Part shown: positions 8,562-16,222 of the stretch, piece by piece
How positions within the stretch are numbered: the first letter of the stretch is position 1
Layout of the letters: every line of letters starts with the position of its first letter
DNA from: Actinomycetospora chibensis
Lineage (GTDB): Bacteria; Actinomycetota; Actinomycetes; Mycobacteriales; Pseudonocardiaceae
NCBI RefSeq assembly: GCF_028737215.1
Contig: NZ_JAQZAM010000030.1
Span: 1 to 50,265, forward strand
DNA length: 50,265 bases
Direction of reading: 5' to 3'
Notes under the pieces: generated by a model
What the model was told of the DNA's origin: nothing
Seen by the model: the letters and a program-made list of their open reading frames with translations, nothing else
Databases searched by the model: none
Position numbers and translations under genes: made by a program

Positions 8562-9125
8562 ATGAACGAGGACACTCCGCAACCGGACCATTCCTGGATC
8601 GTCCATTCGCGTCACACCGTATACGCCGGACGTACACTGCATGTGCAAGTCGAGGACGTTACTGCGCCGGCCGGGGACCGATTCCGGCAGGATCGGGTAA
8701 TAGTTCCCGCTGCGGCGGTTGCGCTCGTGCTCGACGACGAGGACCGGCTCCTCGTTCTCCGCACGCATCGCCACGTCGTCGACCGGGACGGGTGGGAGCT
8801 CCCCGGCGGCGTCGTCGATCCGGGCGAGGATCCCATGACCGCGGCCTCGCGGGAAGCCGCCGAGGAGACCGGGTGGCGACCCAGCGGTCCGGGTCGCACG
8901 CTCCTGGCGTTCGAGCCCCTGCCCGGCACGGCGGTCGCGCCCATGTCGGTGCACCTCTGGACCGGCGCGGTGCCGGGCGACGTCCCGCTCGACCCCCTCG
9001 AGCCGGGCCGGGCGCGGTGGATCCCGTTCGCCGAGGCCGTGCGCCTCACCCTGGCCGGCGAGATGCTCGGCGCCGGCTCGCTGGTCGGCGTCCTCGCCCT
9101 GCAGGCCGAGCGCACGGCGACCTGA
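8562..9125 (+). CDS. Nudix hydrolase (ADP-ribose pyrophosphatase-like)
   Basis: A 187-residue protein with a complete Nudix box starting at GGVVDPGED and ending REAAEETGW, matching G-x5-E-x7-REUxEExGU. An N-terminal beta domain precedes it (VEDVTAPAGDRFRQDRVIVP), as in ADP-ribose and nucleotide-sugar pyrophosphatases. It probably cleaves a nucleoside diphosphate linked to another group, using Mg2+; the exact substrate is unknown. The first 50 codons use more A/T-ending codons (GTA, ACT, CAA) than the rest, which may be a translation-ramp effect or may mark the shared divergent promoter. A 19-bp stem terminator follows. Confidence 0.9.
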   Translation: MNEDTPQPDHSWIVHSRHTVYAGRTLHVQVEDVTAPAGDRFRQDRVIVPAAAVALVLDDEDRLLVLRTHRHVVDRDGWELPGGVVDPGEDPMTAASREAAEETGWRPSGPGRTLLAFEPLPGTAVAPMSVHLWTGAVPGDVPLDPLEPGRARWIPFAEAVRLTLAGEMLGAGSLVGVLALQAERTAT

Positions 9126-9158
9126 GCCGGCCCCCTGACAGGGCGCCCGCGGACGGGA

Positions 9159-9203
9159 CGAAGGACGCCCTCGCTGCCGTGGGAGCAGCGAGGGCGTCCT
9201 TCG
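9159..9203. terminator. Perfect 19-bp stem terminator
   Basis: CGAAGGACGCCCTCGCTGC (9159-9177) pairs perfectly with 9185-9203 around a 7-nt loop. It lies between the convergent Nudix gene (ends 9125) and the P-domain gene (ends 9219), so it probably serves both strands. It does not share the CGTG base of the other palindromes in this window. Confidence 0.85.
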
Positions 9204-9218
9204 CTTCTCGGGGTGGGG

Positions 9219-10043
9219 TCAGTCGCTCTGGACGGTCAGACCCCACCCGGTGAGCGTGCCCTGGTCGATGCCGACCGCGTCGACGACCTGCAGGCGCCAC
9301 TCCCCGCCGGCGGCCTGGCCCACGAGCGGCGCGAGCGGGCTGCCCGGCGTCGCACTGTCGAGGTCCACGGCGAGGTTCGGGTTGGCCCGGGCGCAGTCGG
9401 TCGGGTTCGCGACCTCGACCTGCGTGCCCTGGGGCGAGATCAGGGTGACCGTGAGGTCGCAGGTGAAGGGGTGCGTGATCGTCGCCTCGACGTGCACGGT
9501 CTGCACCGCGCCGGAGCCGTCGAGAGTGATCGCGCTGGTGACCCCCGCCGGGTCGGCGTCGGGGATCGCGACGGCGCCCGACGACACCCCGATCATCGTG
9601 CCGCCGCCGGAGAGCAGCACGACGGCGCCGACGATGCCGGCGACGACCACGAGCGCGATCCCGCCGAGCAGCCAGCCGATCCAGCCGCGCTTCCGGGGTG
9701 CGGGCGGAGGGCCGTAGCCCGTGCCCGGCATCGCGCCGGTCGGCGGCCGGCCGGGCGGGCCGTAGCCGGGCTGGCCGTATGCCGACTGACCGTATCCCGA
9801 CTGGCCGTATCCCGACTGGCCGTAGCCCGACTGACCGTTGCCGGGCGGGCCGTAGCCGGGTCCGGCCTGACCCCAGCCCGGGCCGGGACCCGGTGGCGCG
9901 TAGCCGGGTGGGTAGGCCGACGCCCGGCCGGCCACCGCGGTGTCCTGAGCGGACTCGGGGGCCTGACCGACCACCCGGGTCGGACGCGACGAGGGGTCGC
10001 CCTCGGGGGCGGAGGAGCCGAACGGCGGGACGGTGGTGCTCAT
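9219..10043 (-). CDS. Membrane-anchored P-domain protein with Gly-Tyr-Gln-Ser repeats
   Basis: A 274-residue protein in three parts. Residues 1-115 are low-complexity, rich in Pro, Gly, Tyr and Gln, with GYGQS repeated in tandem. One membrane span follows (about 118-142, WIGWLLGGIALVVVAGIVGA). The C-terminal 120 residues resemble the P/Homo B domain of proprotein convertases: VTSAITLDGSG, HPFTCDLTVTLISPQGT, GEWRLQVVDAVGIDQGTL. Two Cys in the outer domain could form a disulfide. The basic RKR before the span fits a cytosolic N-terminus with the P-domain outside. P-domains normally accompany a subtilisin-like protease; none is attached here. The start has GGGAG upstream. Confidence 0.8.
   Translation of the reverse strand: MSTTVPPFGSSAPEGDPSSRPTRVVGQAPESAQDTAVAGRASAYPPGYAPPGPGPGWGQAGPGYGPPGNGQSGYGQSGYGQSGYGQSAYGQPGYGPPGRPPTGAMPGTGYGPPPAPRKRGWIGWLLGGIALVVVAGIVGAVVLLSGGGTMIGVSSGAVAIPDADPAGVTSAITLDGSGAVQTVHVEATITHPFTCDLTVTLISPQGTQVEVANPTDCARANPNLAVDLDSATPGSPLAPLVGQAAGGEWRLQVVDAVGIDQGTLTGWGLTVQSD
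9760..9834 (-). repeat. 15-bp tandem repeat coding GYGQS
   Basis: Five consecutive 15-bp units on the plus strand (consensus CCGTATCCCGACTGG) start at 9760, 9775, 9790, 9805 and 9820. Units 3 and 4 are identical. The translated unit on the minus strand is GYGQS/AYGQP. The repeat number could vary by slippage. Confidence 0.85.
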
Positions 10044-10156
10044 GGCGGTCTCCCGGGGAGGGCAGGGTTCGGGGGGCGGCCCCGGAGAGCGAGCCCGGAG
10101 CGTATGGCACGCACAGTAATCAAATCCGGCTCAGTCTCGGCCATTCTTCACTCTTA

Positions 10157-10186
10157 TGTCGTAACGACAGCTTCACTCCGTGAGTG
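10157..10186. promoter_or_regulatory. Paired palindromes upstream of icmF
   Basis: TGTCGTAACGACA (10157-10169) is a perfect palindrome around one central base. CACTCCGTGAGTG (10174-10186) is a second, with 5-bp arms and a 3-nt centre. The two are 4 nt apart in the gap between the P-domain gene and icmF. They look like operator half-sites for a dimeric regulator; the regulator is unknown. Confidence 0.5.
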
Positions 10187-10264
10187 ATGCGGGTCGCTCG
10201 ACGACAAACACTTTGACGTCCTACTATTTGGGGCGAGGCCCGCCGACCCGTACTGCGAGGAACG

Positions 10265-13200
10265 ATGACGGACGAGCTGTACGTCCCGACCCACCCGATC
10301 CGCTTCGTCACCGCGGCGAGCCTGTTCGACGGGCACGACGCGGCGATCAACATCATGCGGCGGATCCTGCAGCGGCAGGGCGCCGAGGTGATCCACCTCG
10401 GGCACAACCGCTCGGTCGACGAGGTGGTCACGGCCGCGATCCAGGAGGACGCGCACGGCGTCGCCATCAGCTCGTACCAGGGCGGGCACGTCGAGTACTT
10501 CAGCTACCTCGTCGACCTGTTGCGCGAGCGCGGCGCGGGGCACGTGAAGGTCTACGGCGGCGGCGGGGGCGTCATCGTCCAGGACGAGATCGACCGCCTG
10601 CATGCGCACGGCGTCGAGCACATCTTCTCCCCCACCGACGGCCAGCGCATGGGCCTGCCCGGAATGATCAACACGATGATCCGGACCTGCGACGTCGACC
10701 TCGGCGCGCAGCCCCCGTCGAGCTGGGACGGCGTCTTCGCCGGCGAGCCGGCCACGCTCGCGCGGGCCCTCTCGGTGGCCGAGGCGGGCCAGCTGCCCGA
10801 CGAGATCCGCGAGCGCGCCGCGTCGACGCTCGAGGGCCGCTCCGTCCCTGTGCTCGGCATCACCGGCACCGGCGGCTCGGGCAAGTCGTCGCTGACCGAC
10901 GAGCTCGTGCGCCGCTTCCGCCTCGACCAGGAGGACAAGCTCCGGATCGCGGTGCTCGCCGTCGACCCGACGCGGCGCAAGGGCGGCGGCGCGCTGCTCG
11001 GCGACCGCATCCGCATGAACTCCCTCGGCGGACCGCAGGTGTACTTCCGGTCGATGGCTTCGCGTGGGGGCGGGGGCACGCTGCCCGAGCACCTGGGCGA
11101 CGCGATCGCGCTGCTGCGCGCCTCGGGGGTCGACCTCGTCATCGTCGAGACCCCCGGTATCGGCCAGGGCGACGCCGGCATCGTCGACTTCGTCGACGCC
11201 TCGCTGTACGTGATGACGCCCGAGTTCGGCGCCGCCTCGCAGCTCGAGAAGATCGACATGCTGGACTTCGCCGACGTCGTGGCGATCAACAAGTTCGAGC
11301 GCCGCGGCGCCGAGGACGCCCGCCGCGACGTCGCCCGTCAGCTCGTGCGCAACCGCGACGCGTTCAGCTCGTCGTGGGAGGACATGCCGGTCTACGGCAC
11401 CAGCGCCGCGACGTTCCACGACGACGGCGTCACCGCGCTCTACGGGCACCTGCGCTCGACGCTCGCGGGGCTCGGCCTCTCGGTCGGCGACGGGCGGCTG
11501 ACGATCCCGGACACGAAGACGTCGACCGACTACGCCGCCTCCATCCCGCCCGAGCGCGCGCGCTACCTCGCCGACATCGCCGGCACGGTGCGCGACTACC
11601 ACCGCGGGACCGAGTCGATGGTCGCGGCCGCGCAGAAGCGCCAGGCGCTGCGGCGGGCCACCGAGGCCCTCGGCGACCGCGACGCCGGCGCGCTGCCGGA
11701 CGTGCTCGCCGAGGCGGAGCGCGACCTGCCGGGCGAGGCCGCGGCGCTGCTGGACGCCTGGCCCGCGACGGTGGAGGCCTACGCCGGCGACGAGTTGGTC
11801 GTCCACGTGCGCGACAAGGAGCTGCGCACGCAGCTGACCCGCGAGACGCTCTCGGGCACCAAGGTCCACCGCGTCTCGCTGCCGCCGTACACCGCCGACG
11901 AGGAGATCCTGCGCTTCCTTCGGCGGGAGAATCTGCCGGGGCAGTTCCCGTTCACCGCCGGGGTGTTCGCGTTCAAGCGCGAGGGCGAGGACCCGGCCCG
12001 CATGTTCGCCGGCGAGGGCGACGCGTTCCGCACCAACCGCCGGTTCCACTACCTCTCGCAGGACTCGCCGGCGAAGCGACTGTCGACCGCGTTCGACTCC
12101 GTGACGCTCTACGGCCACGATCCGGCGACCCCGCCCGACGTGTACGGCAAGGTCGGCACCTCCGGGGTGTCGATCGCGTCGCTGGACGACATGAAGGTGC
12201 TCTACTCCGGGTTCGACCTGACCTCGCCGACCACGTCGGTGTCGATGACGATCAACGGCCCGGCGCCCGCGATCCTCGCCTTCTACCTCAACACCGCGGT
12301 CGACCAGCAGGTCGACGCGTTCACCGAGAGGGAGGGCCGGGAGCCGTCGGAGGACGAGCGCGCCGAGCTCGCCGCCCACGCGTTCCAGAACGTCCGCGGC
12401 ACGGTGCAGGCCGACATCCTCAAGGAGGACCAGGGCCAGAACACCTGCATCTTCTCCACCGAGTTCTCCCTGCGGATGATGGCCGACATCCAGCAGTGGT
12501 TCATCGAGAACAAGGTCCGGAACTTCTACTCGGTGTCGATCTCCGGGTACCACATCGCCGAGGCCGGGGCGAACCCCATCAGCCAGCTCGCCTTCACGTT
12601 GGCGAACGGCTTCACCTACGTCGAGTCGTATCTCGCGCGCGGGATGGACATCGACGACTTCGCCCCGAACCTGTCGTTCTTCTTCTCGAACGGCATGGAC
12701 GCCGAGTACTCCGTGATCGGCCGCGTCGCCCGTCGCATCTGGGCGGTCGCGATGCGGGAGCGCTACGGCGCGAGCGAGCGCTCGCAGAAGCTGAAGTACC
12801 ACGTGCAGACCTCGGGGCGGTCGCTGCACGCGCAGGAGATGAACTTCAACGACATCCGCACGACGCTCCAGGCGCTGTGCGCGCTCTACGACAACGCGAA
12901 CTCCCTGCACACCAACGCCTACGACGAGGCGGTCACCACCCCGTCGCAGGAGTCGGTGCGCCGCGCGCTGGCCATCCAGCTGATCATCAACCGCGAGTGG
13001 GGCCTGTCGATGAACGAGAACCCGCTGCAGGGGTCGTTCGTCATCGACGAGCTGACCGACCTCGTCGAGGAGGCGGTGCTGAAGGAGTTCGACTCGATCG
13101 CCGAGCGCGGCGGCGTGCTGGGCGCCATGGAGACGGGCTACCAGCGCGGCAAGATCCAGGACGAGTCGATGCTCTACGAGTCGCGCAAGCACGACGGCAC

Positions 13201-13498
13201 GCTGCCGCTGGTCGGCGTCAACACGTTCCTGCCCCCCGAGGACGCCGAGCAGGAGGCGCCGGAGCTCGAGCTCTCCCGTGGCACCGAGGAGGAGAAGAAC
13301 TCCCAGCTGCAGCGCGTGGAGGACTTCAAGTCCCGGAACGCCGACGCCGCCCCCGAGGCGCTGCGCCGGCTCCAGGACGCGGCCACCTCCGGGGGCAACG
13401 TCTTCGCCGAGCTCGTCTCCGCCGCCCGCGTCTGCACCCTGGGCCAGCTCACCGACGCGTTCTTCGAGGTGGGCGGGCAGTACCGCCGCTCGATGTAG
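10265..13498 (+). CDS. icmF: Fused isobutyryl-CoA mutase IcmF
   Basis: A 1077-residue adenosylcobalamin enzyme with the full IcmF order. A B12-binding domain comes first, with D22-G-H24 as lower ligand motif. A MeaB/MeaI-type G-protein chaperone has the P-loop GTGGSGKS at 201-208. A methylmalonyl-CoA-mutase-like TIM barrel runs from about 530. By my alignment the two residues that separate mutase types are F568 (GVFAFK; Tyr in methylmalonyl-CoA mutase) and Q725 (LKEDQGQNT; Arg in methylmalonyl-CoA mutase), the isobutyryl/n-butyryl-CoA pattern. It interconverts isobutyryl-CoA and n-butyryl-CoA, linking valine and fatty acid metabolism. ATG 10265 has GAGGAA just upstream. A long palindrome follows the stop. 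Confidence 0.95.
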   Translation: MTDELYVPTHPIRFVTAASLFDGHDAAINIMRRILQRQGAEVIHLGHNRSVDEVVTAAIQEDAHGVAISSYQGGHVEYFSYLVDLLRERGAGHVKVYGGGGGVIVQDEIDRLHAHGVEHIFSPTDGQRMGLPGMINTMIRTCDVDLGAQPPSSWDGVFAGEPATLARALSVAEAGQLPDEIRERAASTLEGRSVPVLGITGTGGSGKSSLTDELVRRFRLDQEDKLRIAVLAVDPTRRKGGGALLGDRIRMNSLGGPQVYFRSMASRGGGGTLPEHLGDAIALLRASGVDLVIVETPGIGQGDAGIVDFVDASLYVMTPEFGAASQLEKIDMLDFADVVAINKFERRGAEDARRDVARQLVRNRDAFSSSWEDMPVYGTSAATFHDDGVTALYGHLRSTLAGLGLSVGDGRLTIPDTKTSTDYAASIPPERARYLADIAGTVRDYHRGTESMVAAAQKRQALRRATEALGDRDAGALPDVLAEAERDLPGEAAALLDAWPATVEAYAGDELVVHVRDKELRTQLTRETLSGTKVHRVSLPPYTADEEILRFLRRENLPGQFPFTAGVFAFKREGEDPARMFAGEGDAFRTNRRFHYLSQDSPAKRLSTAFDSVTLYGHDPATPPDVYGKVGTSGVSIASLDDMKVLYSGFDLTSPTTSVSMTINGPAPAILAFYLNTAVDQQVDAFTEREGREPSEDERAELAAHAFQNVRGTVQADILKEDQGQNTCIFSTEFSLRMMADIQQWFIENKVRNFYSVSISGYHIAEAGANPISQLAFTLANGFTYVESYLARGMDIDDFAPNLSFFFSNGMDAEYSVIGRVARRIWAVAMRERYGASERSQKLKYHVQTSGRSLHAQEMNFNDIRTTLQALCALYDNANSLHTNAYDEAVTTPSQESVRRALAIQLIINREWGLSMNENPLQGSFVIDELTDLVEEAVLKEFDSIAERGGVLGAMETGYQRGKIQDESMLYESRKHDGTLPLVGVNTFLPPEDAEQEAPELELSRGTEEEKNSQLQRVEDFKSRNADAAPEALRRLQDAATSGGNVFAELVSAARVCTLGQLTDAFFEVGGQYRRSM

Positions 13499-13499
13499 C

Positions 13500-13575
13500 A
13501 GGTGCGCTGCGCGCATGTGAGCACTTCGGGGTGCTGGAGCACTCCCAAGTGCTCACATGCGGCGCAGCCGCACCT
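13500..13575. repeat. Long intergenic palindrome, GTGAGCACTT type
   Basis: GCATGTGAGCACTT (13513-13526) pairs perfectly with 13547-13560. The outer arms, AGGTGCG-CTGCGC (13500-13512) and GGCGCAGCCGCACCT (13561-13575), extend the pairing with two single-base offsets. It fills the gap between the convergent icmF and azoreductase genes and probably ends both transcripts. The GTGAGCACTT core recurs at 18786. Confidence 0.8.
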
Positions 13576-14204
13576 CAGGACGCCACGAGCCACGTCCCCG
13601 CGGTCTCGTGAGCCCGGGCGCGCACCTGCGCGGCGAGGGGGCGCAGCTCGGCCATCGCCGGCACGGTGTCGGCGAGGGTCAGCTCGGCCTCGATGACCGT
13701 GACGTCGCCGCCCCACACGTCGCCGAGGATCCGGACCAGCCAGCCGGTGCCGTGGTCCCAGCCCTCGCGCGGGGTGCCCGGCCCGTACCCGCCGCCGCGC
13801 GAGACCACGAGCGCCACGGGACGCCCGGCCAGCGGCTGGTTCCCGGGCGCGAAGCGCGGGTCGGTGATGAGCACGTCCACCCACGTCTTGAGGTGGGCGG
13901 CGATGCCGAAGTTGTAGAGCGGCGAGCCGATGACGAGCGCGTCGGCGGCGACGACCTCGTCGGCCAGCTCGCCCACCAGCGCGACCGCCGCGCGCTGCTC
14001 GGGGGTGCGGTCGGCCTCCGGCGTCGCGCCGGCACCCATCGCCGTCGTCCAGAGGTCGGCGGGCAGGGGCTCGCGGCCGACGTCGCGCCGGACGACCGTC
14101 CTCCCCGGGTGCTGCTCGAGCCACGTCCGCTCGACGGTGTCGGCCACCTCGCGGCTCACCGAGCCCTCGGTGCGGATGCTGCTGTCCAGACGGAACAGGG
14201 ACAT
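13575..14204 (-). CDS. FMN-dependent NADH-azoreductase/quinone reductase family protein
   Basis: A 209-residue flavodoxin-like protein of the AzoR family. The N-terminal FMN phosphate region is MSLFRLDSSIRTEGSVSREV. The central motif SPLYNFGIAAHLKTWVDVL (PxYNFxxPxxLK type) and VVSRGGGYGP contact the flavin. Such enzymes reduce quinones and azo bonds with NAD(P)H, protecting against electrophile and thiol stress. It is divergent from a MarR regulator, an arrangement in which the regulator commonly controls the reductase. A GGGAGG ribosome site precedes the ATG. The last base is inside the palindrome at 13500-13575. Confidence 0.88.
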   Translation of the reverse strand: MSLFRLDSSIRTEGSVSREVADTVERTWLEQHPGRTVVRRDVGREPLPADLWTTAMGAGATPEADRTPEQRAAVALVGELADEVVAADALVIGSPLYNFGIAAHLKTWVDVLITDPRFAPGNQPLAGRPVALVVSRGGGYGPGTPREGWDHGTGWLVRILGDVWGGDVTVIEAELTLADTVPAMAELRPLAAQVRARAHETAGTWLVAS

Positions 14205-14244
14205 GGGGACGACCTCCCGATCGCGACGTGCTGTCGCTTAGATG

Positions 14245-14275
14245 TTCTGCTCGACAGACTATCGTGTCAACAGAA
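14245..14275. promoter_or_regulatory. Candidate MarR operator and azoR promoter
   Basis: TTCTG...TCGACA (14245-14256) and TGTCAACAGAA (14265-14275) form an imperfect inverted repeat in the divergent gap. The right arm read on the minus strand contains TTGACA, a consensus -35 box for the azoreductase gene. Binding by the neighbouring MarR protein would block that promoter. Confidence 0.5.
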
Positions 14276-14291
14276 GGGTGGTGAGATCGCG

Positions 14292-14303
14292 TATCGTGAG
14301 ACC
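14292..14303 (+). promoter_or_regulatory. -10 box for leaderless marR-type gene
   Basis: TATCGT (14292-14297) ends 6 nt before GTG 14304 and no Shine-Dalgarno sequence is present. Confidence 0.45.
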
Positions 14304-14783
14304 GTGACCACTCCGCAGCGCGTCGAGTCCGATCTCGGCTGGGCGCTCGGCCGGGTGGCGCGCGCCCACCTGCGGGTGGCGCAGGAGCAGGTCGCGGGCC
14401 TGCCCGGGGGACCGCGCGGCTACCAGGTGCTCGTGGCAGCGGCGCGCGAGGAGTCGAGCACCCAGCTCGCGCTGGCCCAGAAGCTGGGCGTCGACCGCAC
14501 CGTGATGACCTACCTGATCGACGAGCTGCAGGCCGCGGGCCTCGTCGAGCGCCGGCCCGATCCGGCCGACCGCCGCGCCCGCCGCGTCGTGCTCACCGAG
14601 GCCGGCGGCGCGCGCCTGTGCGACCTCGAACGTCGGCTGCGCGAGGCCGAGCAGCACGTCCTCGCCCCGTTGACCCCCGAGGAGCAGGACGTCCTGCGCG
14701 CCCTCCTGCGACGCGTGGCCGAGGTGGACCCGGACACCGCGTCGGCCTGCGAGGTCGCCCGCGACCTAGCCCAGGAGTGCTGA
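14304..14783 (+). CDS. MarR family transcriptional regulator
   Basis: A 159-residue winged-helix protein. Recognition region: STQLALAQKLGVDRTVMTYL, followed by DELQAAGLVERRPDPADRR, whose wing carries the typical D-x-R-x-x-R pattern. Helices for dimerisation flank it. It is divergent from the azoreductase gene and probably represses both; the inducer may be a quinone or other electrophile. No cysteine is seen near the N-terminus that would suggest a thiol switch. GTG 14304 is chosen from the -10 spacing. The 3' end overlaps the WS/DGAT gene on the other strand by 18 bp. Confidence 0.88.
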   Translation: MTTPQRVESDLGWALGRVARAHLRVAQEQVAGLPGGPRGYQVLVAAAREESSTQLALAQKLGVDRTVMTYLIDELQAAGLVERRPDPADRRARRVVLTEAGGARLCDLERRLREAEQHVLAPLTPEEQDVLRALLRRVAEVDPDTASACEVARDLAQEC

Positions 14784-16166
14784 GAGCTCCTCGTCGAGCG
14801 CGCCCAGGAAGCGGTCGACGCCCTCGGCGCCGCCCAGCACGGCGTCGTCCGCCGCGATCCCGAGACGCACGCGGCCCGCGTAGCTCAGGATGCTCACGCC
14901 CAGCGCGAGCTGCCCGGAGCACGGCACCCAGAACAACAGGTCGCGCACACGCGTGCCGGCGATCTCGAGCTCCCGGACGGGGCCGGGCACGTTCGTGATG
15001 ATGAGGCTCGCGGCCTCGGCGTAGCGGCGCACGAGGCCCTGGGTCCAGGCGGCGCGGCCGTGGCCGGCGGTGGCGATGCCGATGAAGGTCGCCAGCGCCT
15101 GATTGGTCCGCTTGATCGACGACATCACCCGGTGCATGCGCTCCACGCGGCGACCGGGATCCCGCTCGTCGGTGGGGATCGTCGGGAGCACGAGGCCGAA
15201 CTCGTTGCCCAGCCAGTGCGACACCGGGCGGTCGAGGCGGCGCAGGTTGGTGGGCATCACCGCGCGCAGGCGGGGGCTGTCGCCGCCCAGGTACGCGCGC
15301 AGCGCGCCCGCGATCGCCGCGCACAGCACGTCGTTGACGCTCGCCCCGTGCTCCTTGCCGACGGCCTTGACCGCGTCGAGGTCGACGGCCCGCGTCCAGC
15401 GCGCGGACTTCGCGGTGCCCAGCTCGCCCTGCAGCGCGGTCTCGGCCTCGGCGGGCGGCCGGACGATGAGCGCGGTCGAGTGCCCGATCGCGCTGCTCGT
15501 CGCGGCGAGCTCCTCGCGGCCCTCCGGGCTCGGCCAGCGCGCGACCGTGCGCCCCAGCCGCGAGAGCCGCTGCGGGAGCTCCCGCCGCACGAGGCGGACG
15601 TCGCGGACCCCGCGGCGGCGCTTCGGGGGCGCGGCGTAGGCCACCGGGGTGCCCTCGTCGGTGCCGGGCGGGTCGTCGGCGAGCGCGTGGAAGAGGTGGT
15701 TGAGCGCGACGCCGTCGGCGAGCCCGTGGTGGATGCTCACGAGCACCGCGGAGCCGTCCTCGCCGGCACCCTCCGCCCCGCGGTAGCCGGTGAGCACGTG
15801 GATCGCCCACCAGGGCCGGTCGGTGGGCAGCGGGCGCGACATCAGCGTGCCGACGTGCTCGGCCAGCGCGGCGTCGTCGCCGGGCGAGGCGAGGTCCACC
15901 GTGTCGATGTGCGCGGCGAGATCGGGCTCGTCGTCGACCCACCGGACCGGCCCGAGGCCGCCGGCGGGCCAGGTCGGCCGCTGCCGGAACCCCGGATAGC
16001 GCGCCACCCACCGCTGGGCCACCCGCTCGCGCACCGTGGCGACGTCCACCGGTCCGTCGCAGAACAGCACTCCGTGCACGACCATCCGGTTCGTCGGCTG
16101 CTCGAGCTGCAGCCAGGCGGTGTCGATGCCCGACGCCCAACGGTCCACGGGAGTGCCTCCGGTCAC
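14766..16166 (-). CDS. Wax ester synthase/diacylglycerol acyltransferase (WS/DGAT)
   Basis: A 466-residue acyltransferase with the catalytic HHxxxDG motif (H146-H147-GLA-D151-G152) in VSIHHGLADGVALNHLFHAL. The C-terminal region has the family's conserved ITNVPGP sequence. The enzyme moves acyl groups from acyl-CoA to long alcohols or diacylglycerol, making storage lipid at the membrane face. The length matches the 450-480 usual in actinomycetes. The GTG start is followed by the typical TPVDRWASGIDTAWLQLEQP. Its 3' end overlaps the MarR gene tail-to-tail. It is divergent from the BtuF-like gene. Confidence 0.93.
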   Translation of the reverse strand: MTGGTPVDRWASGIDTAWLQLEQPTNRMVVHGVLFCDGPVDVATVRERVAQRWVARYPGFRQRPTWPAGGLGPVRWVDDEPDLAAHIDTVDLASPGDDAALAEHVGTLMSRPLPTDRPWWAIHVLTGYRGAEGAGEDGSAVLVSIHHGLADGVALNHLFHALADDPPGTDEGTPVAYAAPPKRRRGVRDVRLVRRELPQRLSRLGRTVARWPSPEGREELAATSSAIGHSTALIVRPPAEAETALQGELGTAKSARWTRAVDLDAVKAVGKEHGASVNDVLCAAIAGALRAYLGGDSPRLRAVMPTNLRRLDRPVSHWLGNEFGLVLPTIPTDERDPGRRVERMHRVMSSIKRTNQALATFIGIATAGHGRAAWTQGLVRRYAEAASLIITNVPGPVRELEIAGTRVRDLLFWVPCSGQLALGVSILSYAGRVRLGIAADDAVLGGAEGVDRFLGALDEELSALLG

Positions 16167-16222
16167 GGGGAAGATGGCGGTACCGACGGTATCGGATGAC
16201 TCCGGGTGGCACCCTGGAGGGC

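Noticed and set aside
9159..9203. 19-bp perfect hairpin as a member of the CGTG palindrome family
   Set aside because: It has no CGTG(A/C)G arm and no CTAT apex; it looks like an ordinary actinobacterial terminator.
9760..9834. Regular short repeats as a possible CRISPR array
   Set aside because: The units are contiguous 15-mers inside a coding frame (GYGQS), with no spacers and no cas genes.
9213..10187. Open plus-strand frame with repeated GRSPTD/GRIPTG opposite the P-domain gene
   Set aside because: It is the complement of the GYGQS repeat; the minus-strand reading has a membrane span, a P-domain and a ribosome site.
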